From Monoraphidium neglectum (Eukaryota; Chlorophyta; Chlorophyceae; Sphaeropleales; Selenastraceae): a stretch of DNA of 32,317 nt. Within the stretch, counting starts at the first letter, position 1, and each line of letters starts with the position of its first letter. Below, one piece after another: positions 10,221 through 20,478 of the stretch. The notes beneath the pieces are model-generated. The model searched no databases and was not told where the DNA came from. It saw only the letters and a list, made by a program, of their open reading frames with translations. The position numbers and the translations under genes were made by a program. The stretch covers positions 1 to 32,317 of the forward strand of contig NW_014013523.1 in NCBI RefSeq assembly GCF_000611645.1, read 5' to 3'.

Positions 10221-13200
10221 TTGCGCACGTGTGTGCGTGCGTGTGTGCTAGAAAATCGAGTACTGTTGTAGTTCGCTGGCACCTGCGTGTGCACGTGTGC
10301 ATGTGCGTGTGTGTTGGGGACGTGGGATGGCGCTGCTGAGCCTCCCGGCTGTGAGTACGTATGCACTGCCTTGCCAAGATAGAAACGCGCAAGCAGCGCT
10401 CACGACGGCTGCGGGGCCGGCAAATCATACCCAACTCACTGTCAGACGACCTCGGTGGCGGCCGTCATGCATCGCGTGCAATCCACAATAGGTTCCTGTC
10501 AGAGCGGGTGACCGCCTGCTCGAGGGCGCTGCACGGCCGCCTCCCCGCAAAGCCCCCGCGCGCCGCGCCGCTGCGCGCCGCCGCCGCCGCGGCCGCGGCC
10601 GCCCTCGCGGCGGTGGTGACCAGCAGGTTCCCTTTCACCTGCGGGGGCGGCGGCGACGACGGAGACGACAGCGGCGACGACGGCGGCAATTGCGACGCCT
10701 GGAAAGAGAGGTGCGGGGTCCTTCGCGCGGCCAAGGGAGCCGTCGTAGCAACGCCCGGCCTCATGGCAGCGTTGCTGCCCCTGATGGCCGATAAAGCGGA
10801 TGCCGACCTGTCAGACCGCGCGTTTGAACTCTTCTCCGCCCTGACCGGCGACGGCAGCGGCTCGGGCTTGGCGGCGGCGTTCAAGGACGCGCCGCCGCCG
10901 GAGGCGCACCTGCGCGTGGCGGCCGCCGCGTGCTGCGCGCGCCTGGCGGGCGGCGGCGGGCAGGCGAAGCGCGCCGCAGCCGCACTTCGGGTGGCGGCGG
11001 CGATCGTGAGCCGCAGCAAGCCGCCAGTAGCATTCTCAATTGTGGATGACCCGACGCTGATGGCCAGCGTGCTGGCCGCTGCCCGTGTCGACCGCGGCGC
11101 GACCGCTAGATCGATCGCGCGCGACAAAGACGAGGCCGCGGCTGCGCTGCTTGGGGCCCTCTGGGACGCCACTTACGACCGCCGCGCGCGCGGTGCGCCC
11201 TCCCCGAGCCGCCAGCCAATCTTAAGGGGGCTGCTGATGCTGCTCCAGAGCCGCAGCTTCCTGGCAACTTCCAAGGTGAGCGGGGTGCTCCTGGCGGAGG
11301 ACGCCATCGACACGGCGGCGTGCCCCGGCGCAGTTGCGGCGCTGGTCGCGGCGGCGCGCCGGCGCGACGGGGACTCGTGCGTGGTGGGTGCGGCCTGCCG
11401 GCTGCTGGCCGCCGCGGCGGCGCGCGGGCACGCCGAGGAGGTTGTCAAGCTTGGTGGCCTGGATGCGTTGCGGGAGCTCGTGCGCGACGGCGCGCGGCCG
11501 CCGACGCGGGCGGCAACGGCTGCGACTGCGTTGGGGAGGGCGCCCAAGGCGCCGGGCCTTGATATGGCCGTTCAGGCCGCCAGCATCCTGCTCTCCCCCG
11601 GCTGGCTGCCCGCGCTGGCCGGCCGCGGAGATGTTGCGGCGGAAGCTGCCGGGCAGCTGCCGCCGGTGATGGCGCCGGCCCTGGCCCTGCTGGCTCGCGT
11701 CGTCGGCGGCCCGGGCGGCTGTGCTCAGGCAAGGGCAGTGCGGTGGCCGGGCGACGTGAGTGGTGGGTCAGGCTGCGAGGAGCAAGGAGCAGTGGCGGCG
11801 TCTCCAACAGCGGGCGGGCTGGATTCGGCGCCAAAAACAGTAGGGGACCAGATACGTGCAGTCTTGGCGAAAGGGCCTCCGCAGGCCAAGGGCCTGGCGG
11901 GCTCGGCCTACGCAGCCCTGGCCGCCTTGGCGGCGCAACCGGCGAGTGCAGCGGCAGACGAGGCGCCGCGCAGCAGGAACCAGGGAGCGACGGCAGAGGC
12001 GCCGCTGCGGCGGGCCGCGGCCCCGGCCGCCGGGGGGGCGCCAGCGCAGGCGGCGCGCGGCGACAATGCACTGGAGCTGCCTGAAACGGCAGAGTCGCTG
12101 GAGGCAGTTATGGCTGCAAAGCTAGAAAGGTACTACTCATCCGACGACCCGGTCCTAGTTTCTTGGGCGCTGGACAGCCTCGAATTCTTCGTGAACGGCC
12201 GCCCCCAGCTGCCGCCGCAGATGCTCGCCACGCTGGCCGCGCAGGAGCCGCAGCTGCTGCCGGCGCTCGCGCGGCGCGCAGTCATGAGGGACGCGCAGGC
12301 GCCGGCGCCGGCGCCGTCGGCGGCTGCGGCGGCGGCGGAGGTGCTCGGCGGTGGCGGGGTCAGCTCTCTCGCGGACCTTGACCCTCATAAGTTTGCGACA
12401 CTCGTCTCCAGCGTCCTCTCAGGGATCTCTGGGGCCGGCCCCACTGGCAAGAAGCTTCCGCCCCCCTCCCGCGCCTGCCTGCTGCTCGCCGCCCTCGCGC
12501 GCGGCCGGCGCACCAAGGCCGACGCCGCGGGGCCCGGCGGGGACGGCGCCGGCGGGGCGGCGGGCGGCGCGGAGCTACGAGAGTCGGCGGCAAAGGCGCT
12601 GAGGTGGCGCATCAAGGCGGGCGGCGGCGGCGAGTCGGACGCGGCGGCGCGCGCGGCGGCGGCGGCCGCCCTGCGGATTCTGACTGAGGACGGTGGCAGC
12701 GACAACTCAGATCAGGCAGCCGCGGCGCCAGCTTTGGCGGCGGAAAGCGGCCAGCCGCCGGCCGCTGCCGGCCGCGGCTGCGCGCCGGCGGCCGGGGAGG
12801 CGGGCGCGGAGCCGCGGGCCGGGCAGGCGGCCGCTGCGCCCAGCAGCGGCGGCGACGACGCGGGCGCCTTTGGCTGTGACAAGGCAGCACGGGCAGGCGC
12901 GGGCACAGTGTGTGCGCAGTGCGGGGCNNNNNNNNNNNNNNNNNNNNNNNNNNNNNNNNNNNNNNNNNNNNNNNNNNNNNNNNNNNNNNNNNNNNNNNNN
13001 NNNNNNNNNNNNNNNNNNNNNNNNNNNNNNNNNNNNNNNNNNNNNNNNNNNNNNNNNNNNNNNNNNNNNNNNNNNNNNNNNNNNNNNNNNNNNNNNNNNN
13101 NNNNNNNNNNNNNNNNNNNNNNNNNNNNNNNNNNNNNNNNNNNNNNNNNNNNNNNNNNNNNNNNNNNNNNNNNNNNNNNNNNNNNNNNNNNNNNNNNNNN

Positions 13201-13636
13201 NNNNNNNNNNNNNNNNNNNNNNNNNNNNNNNNNNNNNGGCGCGGGCACAGTGTGTGCGCAGTGCGGGGCCGATCGGACCAAAGAGGGGCGCAGACTGACC
13301 AAATGTGCTGGGTGCTTGGCGGTCAGGTGTGGGGTGGGACCAGGGGTTTAGGGGAGACTGCAGCACGCATCCTCGTCTGATCAGCTCTTCGATCCCCGCA
13401 GCTTCTTTTCCACAGCTTTAAGCTCGTCAATGTGAGCGCCAGTGTCAGCTGACTGCGCCCCTGCCTGTGCTCAGCAGATACTTGCCACTTTTCTCTTGTC
13501 AGCGTCCTCCCTGACCCTCTCCTTGCCGTTTGACTTGCCGTCCTGAGGGCGCAGTTACTGCGGCACCGAGTGCCAGCGGCAGCACTGGCGTGGCGGGGGC
13601 CACAGGCAGATGTGCAAGCAGCTGAGGGCAGAGTAG
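9412..13636 (+). CDS. ARM-like repeat protein with C-terminal MYND finger
   Basis: Four exons with matching phases: 9412-9792, 10027-10118, 10492-13326 and 13555-13636, totalling about 1129 residues with roughly 103 unknown across the assembly gap. The start ATG is at 9412 (MASLLQPLLAALASEDAEAC). The long third exon codes for Ala-rich helical pairs of ARM/HEAT character, for example near 11290-11560, with Gly/Ala/Pro linkers near 11720-12080 and 12280-12350. The C-terminus is a complete MYND zinc finger: CAQC, then KCAGC, then across the last intron YCGTEC, QRQHW, GH and MC. This matches the family spacing Cx2C...Cx2C...YCx3C...H...C. MYND fingers bind proline-rich peptides and occur in regulatory and assembly proteins; the partner here is unknown. 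There is no SET domain, so it is not a SMYD methyltransferase. Part of the Ala/Pro-rich third exon (for example 11740-11850) could be unrecognised intron. Confidence 0.82.
10145..10217. repeat. (GT)36 microsatellite in intron 2
   Basis: A perfect GT dinucleotide run, flanked by GT/GC-rich sequence, within intron 2 (10119-10491) of the MYND-finger gene. Confidence 0.95.
12896..12927. repeat. 32-bp sequence abutting left side of gap
   Basis: Identical over all 32 nt to 13238-13269, which abuts the right side of the gap. Both copies encode GAGTVCAQCG, the start of the MYND finger, in the same frame. This is the signature of two overlapping contigs left unmerged. Confidence 0.9.
12928..13237. 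other. assembly gap, 310 N
   Basis: A run of undetermined bases inside exon 3 of the MYND-finger gene. Because the two edges carry the same 32 nt, the real gap may be zero or the contigs may overlap. If so, about 342 nt (114 codons) of the model do not exist. Confidence 0.98.
13238..13269. repeat. 32-bp sequence abutting right side of gap
   Basis: Exact second copy of 12896-12927. Coding continues without frame change into the rest of the MYND finger. Confidence 0.9.
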
Positions 13637-13963
13637 GTGCTGCACCTACTTGCTTGTGGCACAATAACCAGCGCTAATGCGCACCATTCAAGGGGGAAGG
13701 GGGCCCCCAGCCGCACCTGGCCTAGAGTCAGCAGTTCCGGGTTGCAGGTCGGTTTTTTGCGGCAGGGGTGCCAGGGGCAGAAGGCGAGGCAGTTGGGCAC
13801 TTGGGAACCCAGGGCAGCTAGCACACTGTGCTGCGCACTACAGTCGAGCGTGCGAGCAGTGTGCAGGCATTGAAGTTGACGGGCTTTTGGATAGGGTGGC
13901 TTGTTGAAAACCCAGCTGTATGGGCAGCATGTTAACAGCGACCTTTGAGGTATGCATAGCGCG

Positions 13964-13968
13964 TGTAA
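13964..13968 (+). promoter_or_regulatory. candidate TGTAA poly(A) signal
   Basis: TGTAA about 330 nt after the MYND-finger gene stop, consistent with chlorophyte 3' ends. The stretch 13637-14307 contains nothing else I can support. Its right part should hold the promoter of gene A. Confidence 0.35.
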
Positions 13969-14307
13969 CGTAGTTGTCGCGGTCCAGTGTTAGACAACAT
14001 ACCACGCAGCTGCCAGGACATGGGCGAGGGCGACATGCCGGCACAGGAGCTTGGGTACTTGGACTGTCTGTGACAGCACGAGCCGCTCGAGCTCACCCGG
14101 TGACAGAGTAACGTGTTGTCGCTCCACCATCTGGGGCCATGGTCCGCTTATCAAACACAAAACACTGCTTATATCCTCACTTTCTCAATCAACATCAGTT
14201 CCGTGCGTGCGTCAAACGCACACTTTGGCGCGATCTACATCAAGCGGGCTGCTGCGGAAGTGTCTTCGCCAACCTTGAAGCGTCGCGTGAAGTGTTACGT
14301 GTGTATC

Positions 14308-16308
14308 ATGCAGCAGCACACAGCTCAGGCTTCGCCTGGCCGTGCACAGGACGCAGTAGGCAGGGTGCTGCTGCAGGGCGCAATCGTGGCAGGCATCATC
14401 GCCCATGTTGATGCAGGCACCCGCCGCACCATGCGTGCCGTGAGCCGCGGCCTGCGGGCTGCTATCGACACATCGCGCGAGACTCTCTTCTTCACATCCG
14501 CCGGGGGCGATCCCGGCTCTGCCGCACCTGCCCTGCGCCATGTTGCGTCCTCCTGGCAGCGGTGGGGCGGCGTCAGGACGATGGAGCTCTCGTGCCTGGG
14601 GTCTGCGTGCTTGGGGCCTGCACTGGCCCTCCTGGATGGTGCGGCCAGGTGAGGAAGCGTCTTGGTCGAGCATGGCAGGGCCGGGAGACAGCAAATGGGC
14701 GCTAGTCGCTCAGAAGGGCTGCGCTGCATGCAACGTCGCTTTAACCTCGTGCGCCCTGTTTGCATGGCGGCGTTTCACGTTTGAGCCTGCCGTTTGGCAC
14801 ATGGAAGTTGCGCATGTGCGTGAAAATCAAAAATTCCAAGCTCATCCTTGTCACAAGCGGTCTGCTTGGAGAAAAGCACAGGCATACAGTTGGCCGCACG
14901 TCTGCCGGCCCCGCCTGCACCCCTGTCGCCGCCCCAGGCACTGCCCACGGCTGTCGGCCATGGCTATCACACACCTGGAACGAGAGGTGACCATTGCCAT
15001 CACGTCTTTTCTGTCAAGCGGCCGTCTGACAAACCTCACATCACTGGTAGTGGTCGCCCCCCTCGACGGCCCGCCCCCGCTGCTGACGCCACTCGGCCAG
15101 CTGGCCAGCCTGACCCAGCTCGCTTTCTCGGGCCGAGCCGATCCCGCCAGCACAGAGTGGCTGCCGCGCGGCCTGCGGGTCCTGCTCCTGAGTGGCAGAG
15201 CGCAAATTGGCTGCTGGGGTATAGGGTGCGCGTCGTGGCTGAATTGTGTTGCGGCGTGCCGTGGGCTGGAGCAGCTGCACCTCTACTGGTTGAAAGGTGC
15301 CGACTTGGGGGAGGACGAGGACACGGGCAGCTTGCCTGGGGTGCCTGAGTTGGCCAAATTCTACTCACGCATTGGCCAGGTGGGCTGAGGGTGTTGCTGC
15401 GTTTGCATGGCGGCAGGATGGACTTCGCAGTAATGGAACCTACTCCAGACAAACACCGTCGAGCGGGCATGGGCTCTTGGGCTCGCGGGCAGTCAAGATC
15501 TCACCGTCTCGCATTCTCTAGCTTATCCTGCCACGTGCTTCACATGCCCTCGCAGCTCACCAGCCTGCGGCAGCTGCGCGGCGTCCTTGTCGACACATGC
15601 AACCTCGACCCAAGGCTGCTGCTCCCAAACCTGACAGCACTGCAGCAGCTGGCCCTGTACATCGCCACCTCGAACGGCCAGCTCGCGCCGGCACTGCTTG
15701 GCCCCTTGAGCAGCCTGGCTGCGCAGGCTTCCACTCTGGACGAGCTCGCATTTCATGTGTGCCAGGGGTCGATCGATCCAAGCGCAGGCGCTCCGCGCTT
15801 CCCGTGCCTCAGACACCTGCACATTGTGTTCAACGACCCTCGCTGCTACCCTGCATCGCTCCCCGCCTCCTTCCCTGCCGCGAGCCTCGTCGTTGTTGGT
15901 TGCAAGCAAGACTTCTGCAACACTGCAATAGACTTTTTTGCACTCGCGTCCCTGCCAAACCTGCAACACCTTTACATCATTTCCTCTGGGTATAACGATT
16001 TTACGGGCCCCATGGATGCCCTGTCAGGGTGCAGCACCCTGCGCTGGCTGCAACTGTGCAGCCTGCAGGACCTGCCCCTCGCCAGCTGCCTGGAGCTCGC
16101 GCACGCGCCGCAGCTGCAGCGGCTGGAGGCGCACGGCTGCACCTTTGACCAGCCACTGTCGCAGGATGCGCTTGGCGCCGTGCTCGGCGCTATCGTTCGC
16201 GGCCGCGAGGGCTTGCATGCGGTGGTACAGGCGGACAGCCTGTCGCCAACGCCATGCCTGCTGCCAGCCGGATTGATAGGTCAGGGCCACCTTCTGTTCG
16301 GGTGGTAG
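14308..16308 (+). CDS. F-box-like/LRR protein, gene A (array founder type)
   Basis: Three exons (14308-14648, 14938-15379, 15556-16308), 511 residues. Exon 1 holds a degenerate F-box-like motif (VAGIIAHVDAG, then RTMRAVSRGLRAAID) and ends with ALALLDGAAR. Exons 2 and 3 hold LRR-like strands such as LTNLTSLVVVAP, LGQLASLTQLAFSG and LLLPNLTALQQLALY. The last exon ends CLLPAGLIGQGHLLFGW. The intron positions and phases (2, then 0) are those of genes B-D, but exon 1 is longer (341 nt) and the sequence is clearly more diverged. Its C-terminal type, with LSQDALGAVLGAI and GHLLFGW, is the one seen in the relics downstream of B and C. The expected role is an SCF ubiquitin-ligase substrate adaptor, inferred from architecture. 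The ATG at 14308 was chosen as the nearest in-frame start to the F-box; the frame is open further upstream. Confidence 0.78.
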
Positions 16309-16448
16309 TGCTGACACTTTTGATTGCATATGATTTTACAATTTGTCGTGCAGCAGACTGTGTCAAAAAGTGCGCTTTGCTTTGGTGGCGGAGCGGACCA
16401 GCTGTCTTCTGGGCGGTGCCTGCTGCATCGAAGGGCAGCTTTTGTACA

Positions 16449-16453
16449 TGTAA
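16449..16453 (+). promoter_or_regulatory. candidate TGTAA poly(A) signal of gene A
   Basis: TGTAA about 140 nt after the gene A stop. In the matching place after the relic downstream of gene B the sequence has drifted and lacks TGTAA. Confidence 0.4.
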
Positions 16454-16824
16454 GCATTTTGCCATACTGTAGCTCATTGCAGCCTTCGTTTCAGGGTGAT
16501 GCGCATACCATACCTGCACAGTACCGTAGTGCTGACCATGTCTTGAGTTTACTAATCATGTGTACATCACCTCTTCCTTTGATAATCCTGACATCATGCA
16601 ACTGCACAAGCTCGACCAGCCACCAGCACCCGAACTCAGCGACCACCAGACTGCCAGCGGCAGCAGGGCATCGACTGGGCATAAATCACCAAGCCACTCG
16701 ACCATCAGCCTGCCTTACGCTGGAAACCAGCTGTGATACACATTTTTTGCGAAATTGGCAAATCAAGTGGGTCATCAATCCCGATGATAACAAAATCTTC
16801 GCTTGCAGATCATTGTGAAATTTT

Positions 16825-16986
16825 CCGCGCGAACGAGCCGCATCTGCCCAATAATCCTGCGTTTCCTCAACGGAGCCTGTCTCATATATGCATCTCTTTG
16901 AACGCTGAGGTCAGGCCAAACCCGGTCATGCGCAGCGCACAACGCGCACCTCACCCGCCCCAGAGCAGCGCGTCTGGCCGAGTGCC
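16825..16986 (+). promoter_or_regulatory. conserved 5' flank of gene B
   Basis: This block aligns by eye with 20310-20478 and 23756-23930, directly before the start codons of C and D. Shared elements are a CCAA(T/C)AATC-like string, CCTCAACGG, a run around GTCTCAT, and GGCCAAACCCG-like sequence (partly changed in D). It probably covers the core promoter and 5' UTR. No TATA box at a fixed place is evident. Confidence 0.5.
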
Positions 16987-18902
16987 ATGCTGCTGCCAGT
17001 CGAAATCCTGACACTCATCGTGGCCCACACTGATGCAGACGACCGCCACGCGCTGCGAGCCGCGAGCCGCGACCTGCGCAGCGCCGTCGACGCGGGCTGC
17101 AAAGCACTCACACTAACCAGGCCGCGCACCTGCACTCCGGCTGTGGCGGTCCCCGCGCTGCACCGCGCCGCGGCGTGCTGCCACCGCTGGGGGGGCGTCC
17201 GTGCGCTAACGCTCAAAGACCTGGGCGCCGAGTGCATTCGGCCTGCGCTGGCGCTGCTGAACAGCGCAGCCAGGTGGGTGTGATGACGGGCATGGGAGGG
17301 CCCGCAGTAACAGGCGTGCACCAGCTGCAACGCCAGCCGTTGTCATTGCTGCATGCACCTTAATTTTAGCTCCAGACTTGGCAGCGGCCTCCCCGGATCC
17401 TGCCACCCATGTCAACCACCCAGCCTTGGATCGGCCGCCCTTGCGTCCTTACGCTCATGCCCCCCTCCTAAATGCTGTGTCCCCCTTGCTCATCCCAGGC
17501 ACTGCCCAGAGCTGTCCTCCATCACACTCACGCGCCTGGACCGTGAGCTGTCCCTGGCCCTCACCTCCTGCCTGTCTAGCTGCCGCCTGGCGAGCCTGAC
17601 ATCGCTGGCACTGGCTGCCCCCAAGCACGGGCAACCGCTGCTGCTCACGCCGCTCGGCGAGCTCTCCAGCCTCACTGCCCTGACCGTCGTCGGCCGCTCC
17701 TCCGGTGCAAGCGCTGCTTGGCTCCCGCCCAGCCTGCGGCGCCTGCGGCTGGGCGCGCATGGCATGAACGACTCGGGGATCGGCGGCACGTCTTGGCTCG
17801 ACGCCATTGGCGCGTGCTGCAGTCTGGAGGTGCTCGAGCTGTCCTGGCTTGACCCCTTTGACTTGGGGGAAAAGCCGGACGACCCTGACGAGGAGCTCGA
17901 CTTCTCTGAATTCTATGCCAGCGTTGGCCAGGTGGGTGATCAAATGTCACAAACCCTTGCGAAACAGCGCTGAGTTGGCTTCCGACTTCTCTCAACCGAC
18001 AGCCCCGCAAGGACACAGTCGGCTGAAGGCGGCTGCTTCTGCTGACTGGCCCCTGCAGTTTTTTCACCCCCTTCCCCGCCTCGCACCCGCGTTCTGCCTC
18101 GCAGCTCACCAACCTGCGGGAGCTGAGCGGCGCGTTCAGTGGTATCACCTTTGACAACGACGACGACGACGAGGACGGTGCAGATGGTTACCGCATCGAC
18201 TGCCTCGAGCCCGACCTTCTCCTGCCGTCCCTGACCGCGCTGCGGCGACTCGCGCTATACATTGGATGCGACGGCCGCTGGGATGAGCTTAAGCCAGCGG
18301 TCAAGGGGCCCCTGAGCAGCCTGGCCGCGCAGTGCGCGACCCTGGAGGAGCTCGCTTTCGACGTGGAGCCCGAGGACGACGTTGACGCCGCGCTCGTGCC
18401 ATGCTTCCCGCGCCTGGACGCCCTCAACGTCACCTTCACGCAGCACGAGAGCTACCCCCCATTGCTCCGACAAACGTTTCCTGCAGTGAGCCGGCTGATA
18501 GTGGGCGGCATGGCCAGCCCTGACGGCGCCATCATGGATTTTGATGCAGTCGCATCCCTGCCTTGCTGCACGAGCCTCTCCATCTTGGTGGCACCGGATG
18601 GCGGCGAGTTGAGTTTCTTCGGCCGCATGGGCGCCCTGTCTGGGTGTAGCACCCTCACCCACGTGCGCCTGTGCAGCCTGCCCCAGGCTCCGCTCGAGCA
18701 GTGCCTCGAGCTTGCAATCGCGCCGCAAATCCGCGTGCTTGAGGTGCACGACTGCACATTTGACAAGGAGTTGTCGCTGGACGCGCTGGCCACGTCGGTG
18801 CGCGCTGTCGCACGGCGCCGCGAGGGCTTTGATGTGGTGGTGCAGCAGGAGCAGATCTATCCTGCACCCGGCCTGCTGTCGCTCGAAATGTTGCACAACT
18901 GA
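16987..18902 (+). CDS. F-box-like/LRR protein, gene B
   Basis: Exons 16987-17273, 17499-17931 and 18105-18902; 505 residues. The N-terminus has an F-box-like motif (MLLPVEILTLIVAHTDADD, then HALRAASRDLRSAVD). LRR-like strands follow: LSSITLTRLDRELSLALTS, LASLTSLALAAP, LSSLTALTVVG, LRRLRLG and LEVLELSWLD. Donors (AG|gtgggtg, CAG|gtgggtg) and acceptors (ccag|GCACTG, gcag|CTCACC) match C and D. Exon 3 carries a copy-specific acidic insert (FDNDDDDEDGADGY, near 18149-18190). It ends in SLEMLHN, unlike the ILDG end of C and D. Presumed to be an SCF adaptor or at least an LRR recognition protein; binding to SKP1 is inferred from the F-box-like motif only. Confidence 0.85.
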
Positions 18903-19159
18903 TTATTGCTGCGGGGCGAGCGAAAGCAGGACTGCGCGCCAACCAGCCCTACTGCTCCACTTCACTCGTGCCTGCTCGAGCATATGTGTATACTGGGCGC
19001 ACCCGCTGCTGAGCGCCCTGTACACTCGCAGCATCCAAGTAACCCTGTGCACTTATAAGCCACCCTGGTGCACATCCATGACAGGCAACCGGTGCAGGGG
19101 GCGATACGGCAGTAAAGAAGGGGAGGCATAACACAGCGCTGCACAGCAGCATGACCAGC

Positions 19160-19270
19160 ATCCCGACGTTAGCCGTTGATGATTGCAGGTTGGTTCGCGT
19201 CCTTGGTTCGCAGGCGTGCAGCATCTGTCAGCACCTCAGCTGGCACGGCAACAAAGCAGAATTTTTCTGT
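19160..19270 (+). repeat. conserved non-coding block after gene B
   Basis: This block contains GGCGTGCAGCATCTGTCAG and a following CTCAGCTGG-CACGGCAACAA string. It recurs at about 22675-22755 (after C) and, more diverged, at 26155-26230 (after D). I see no coding frame common to the three copies. The intervening 18903-19160 is the conserved 3' flank of gene B. Confidence 0.6.
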
Positions 19271-19620
19271 CGTGCAAAACGCCCGGCAAGCCCAGGCTTT
19301 GCCGACGTGCAAGGGGTTGAAATGCAGGGCGGGCGACTCTGGCCACCAGCCCAAAATCCCATGTGTGCCTGTGAGTTGCAGTGAGCCGCGCCATTCACAG
19401 CCCCAACAAGGGTGTTGGAAGTTCTGCGGTCACTGGAGTCGTCCGGCATGACCGTCCCCGCATCTACCAACGCCACAAAGGACTGAGAACTACTGCCGCT
19501 GGTGTGGGCGATTAACAAGCAGCACAGGGCCTGGCCGGGCAAAGCTGCGACAAGGCCAAGGATGGGCAACGCTGCTAGACATTGCAAGCACACACGTCTG
19601 AATAAAAGGCACATCACTGT

Positions 19621-19814
19621 ATGTGGAGGTGCACAGCTGCACCTTCGACAAACGCCTGTCGCAAGGTGCGCTTGGCGCCGTGCTCCGCGCCATCATTCGC
19701 CGCCGCGGGGGCTTTGACGCGGTGGTGGAGGCGGACCACCTGGTGCCAGCGCCGAGCCTGCTGCCAGCCGCACTGGTACGCCAGGGCCACCTTCTGTTTG
19801 GATGGTGGTGCTGA
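19621..19814 (+). pseudogene. relic of a gene-A-type last exon (after gene B)
   Basis: Reads EVHSCTFDKRLSQGALGAVL, then a frame still open to PAALVRQGHLLFGW, WC and a stop. This matches the last 60 codons of gene A (AHGCTFDQPLSQDALGAVLG ... GQGHLLFGW). No other exons of that gene remain between 18903 and 19620, so it is a 3' remnant with its frame still intact. The sequence after it (19815-20300) also matches the sequence downstream of gene A. Confidence 0.75.
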
Positions 19815-20309
19815 CACGTTTGATCCTATGTGGCTGTACGATTTTCCATTCAGATTTTGTCACCAGCTAGGATTTGCCTTGGTGATACAGTAGAGGCGAC
19901 CCACCTGTCCTTTTTGCCGTGCCCTTGCATACCAGGGCAACTTTTGTACTGTACATGCAGGTGTGCTATGGCTCCGAGCTGCAGGTGTGCTGTAGCTCAG
20001 AGCGGAGCGGTGCCGTACCCGTACTGCAGTGCTGACCGTTTTGAATGTGCAGATGTTATAGGGTGTGTGCATCACCTTTATCCAACGTTCATTTTATGTA
20101 TCTGCAGCATCAAGGGCCAGACCTGGCACCAGCAGCTGGCTTTAGGGACAACTGTCAGACCGCTGCAGACGCCCGTGGGTCACCAAGTCACCATCAGACC
20201 ATTGGCCTGACGGTCTCGAGAAATCAGCTGTAATGCACAGAATTGGTATCGAAGATTGTGCAAGTCGATCATCCCGGCTGAACATCTCGAATATCACCAG
20301 ATCACTCAA

Positions 20310-20478
20310 TTCGCGCGCATCGCCCGCGTCCGCCAAACAATCCTACGTCGTCCCTCAACGGTGTCCTGACGTCTCATCTTCTGCATACATTTGCACGCTG
20401 AGCTCAGGCCAAACCCGATCCTGTGCAGCATACACGGCGCACCTCGCCCACCCATAGCAGCGCAACTGGCTGAGAGCC
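20310..20478 (+). promoter_or_regulatory. conserved 5' flank of gene C
   Basis: Homologous to the flanks of B (16825-16986) and D (23756-23930), with the closest match to D: both share CGTCCCTCAACGG and CCTGACGTCTCATCTTC. It ends at the ATG of gene C. Confidence 0.5.

Noticed and set aside
10051..10434. Open frames of repeated Val-Cys or His-Thr on both strands
   Set aside because: They are translations of the (GT)n microsatellite.
10361..10491. ATG at 10361 as the start of the MYND-finger protein
   Set aside because: This stretch is the 3' end of an intron. The acceptor at 10490-10491 joins in phase to exons at 10027-10118 and 9412-9792.
19621..19814. A separate small gene of 63 residues
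   Set aside because: It matches the final codons of gene A and lacks the other exons, so a relic is the simpler reading.
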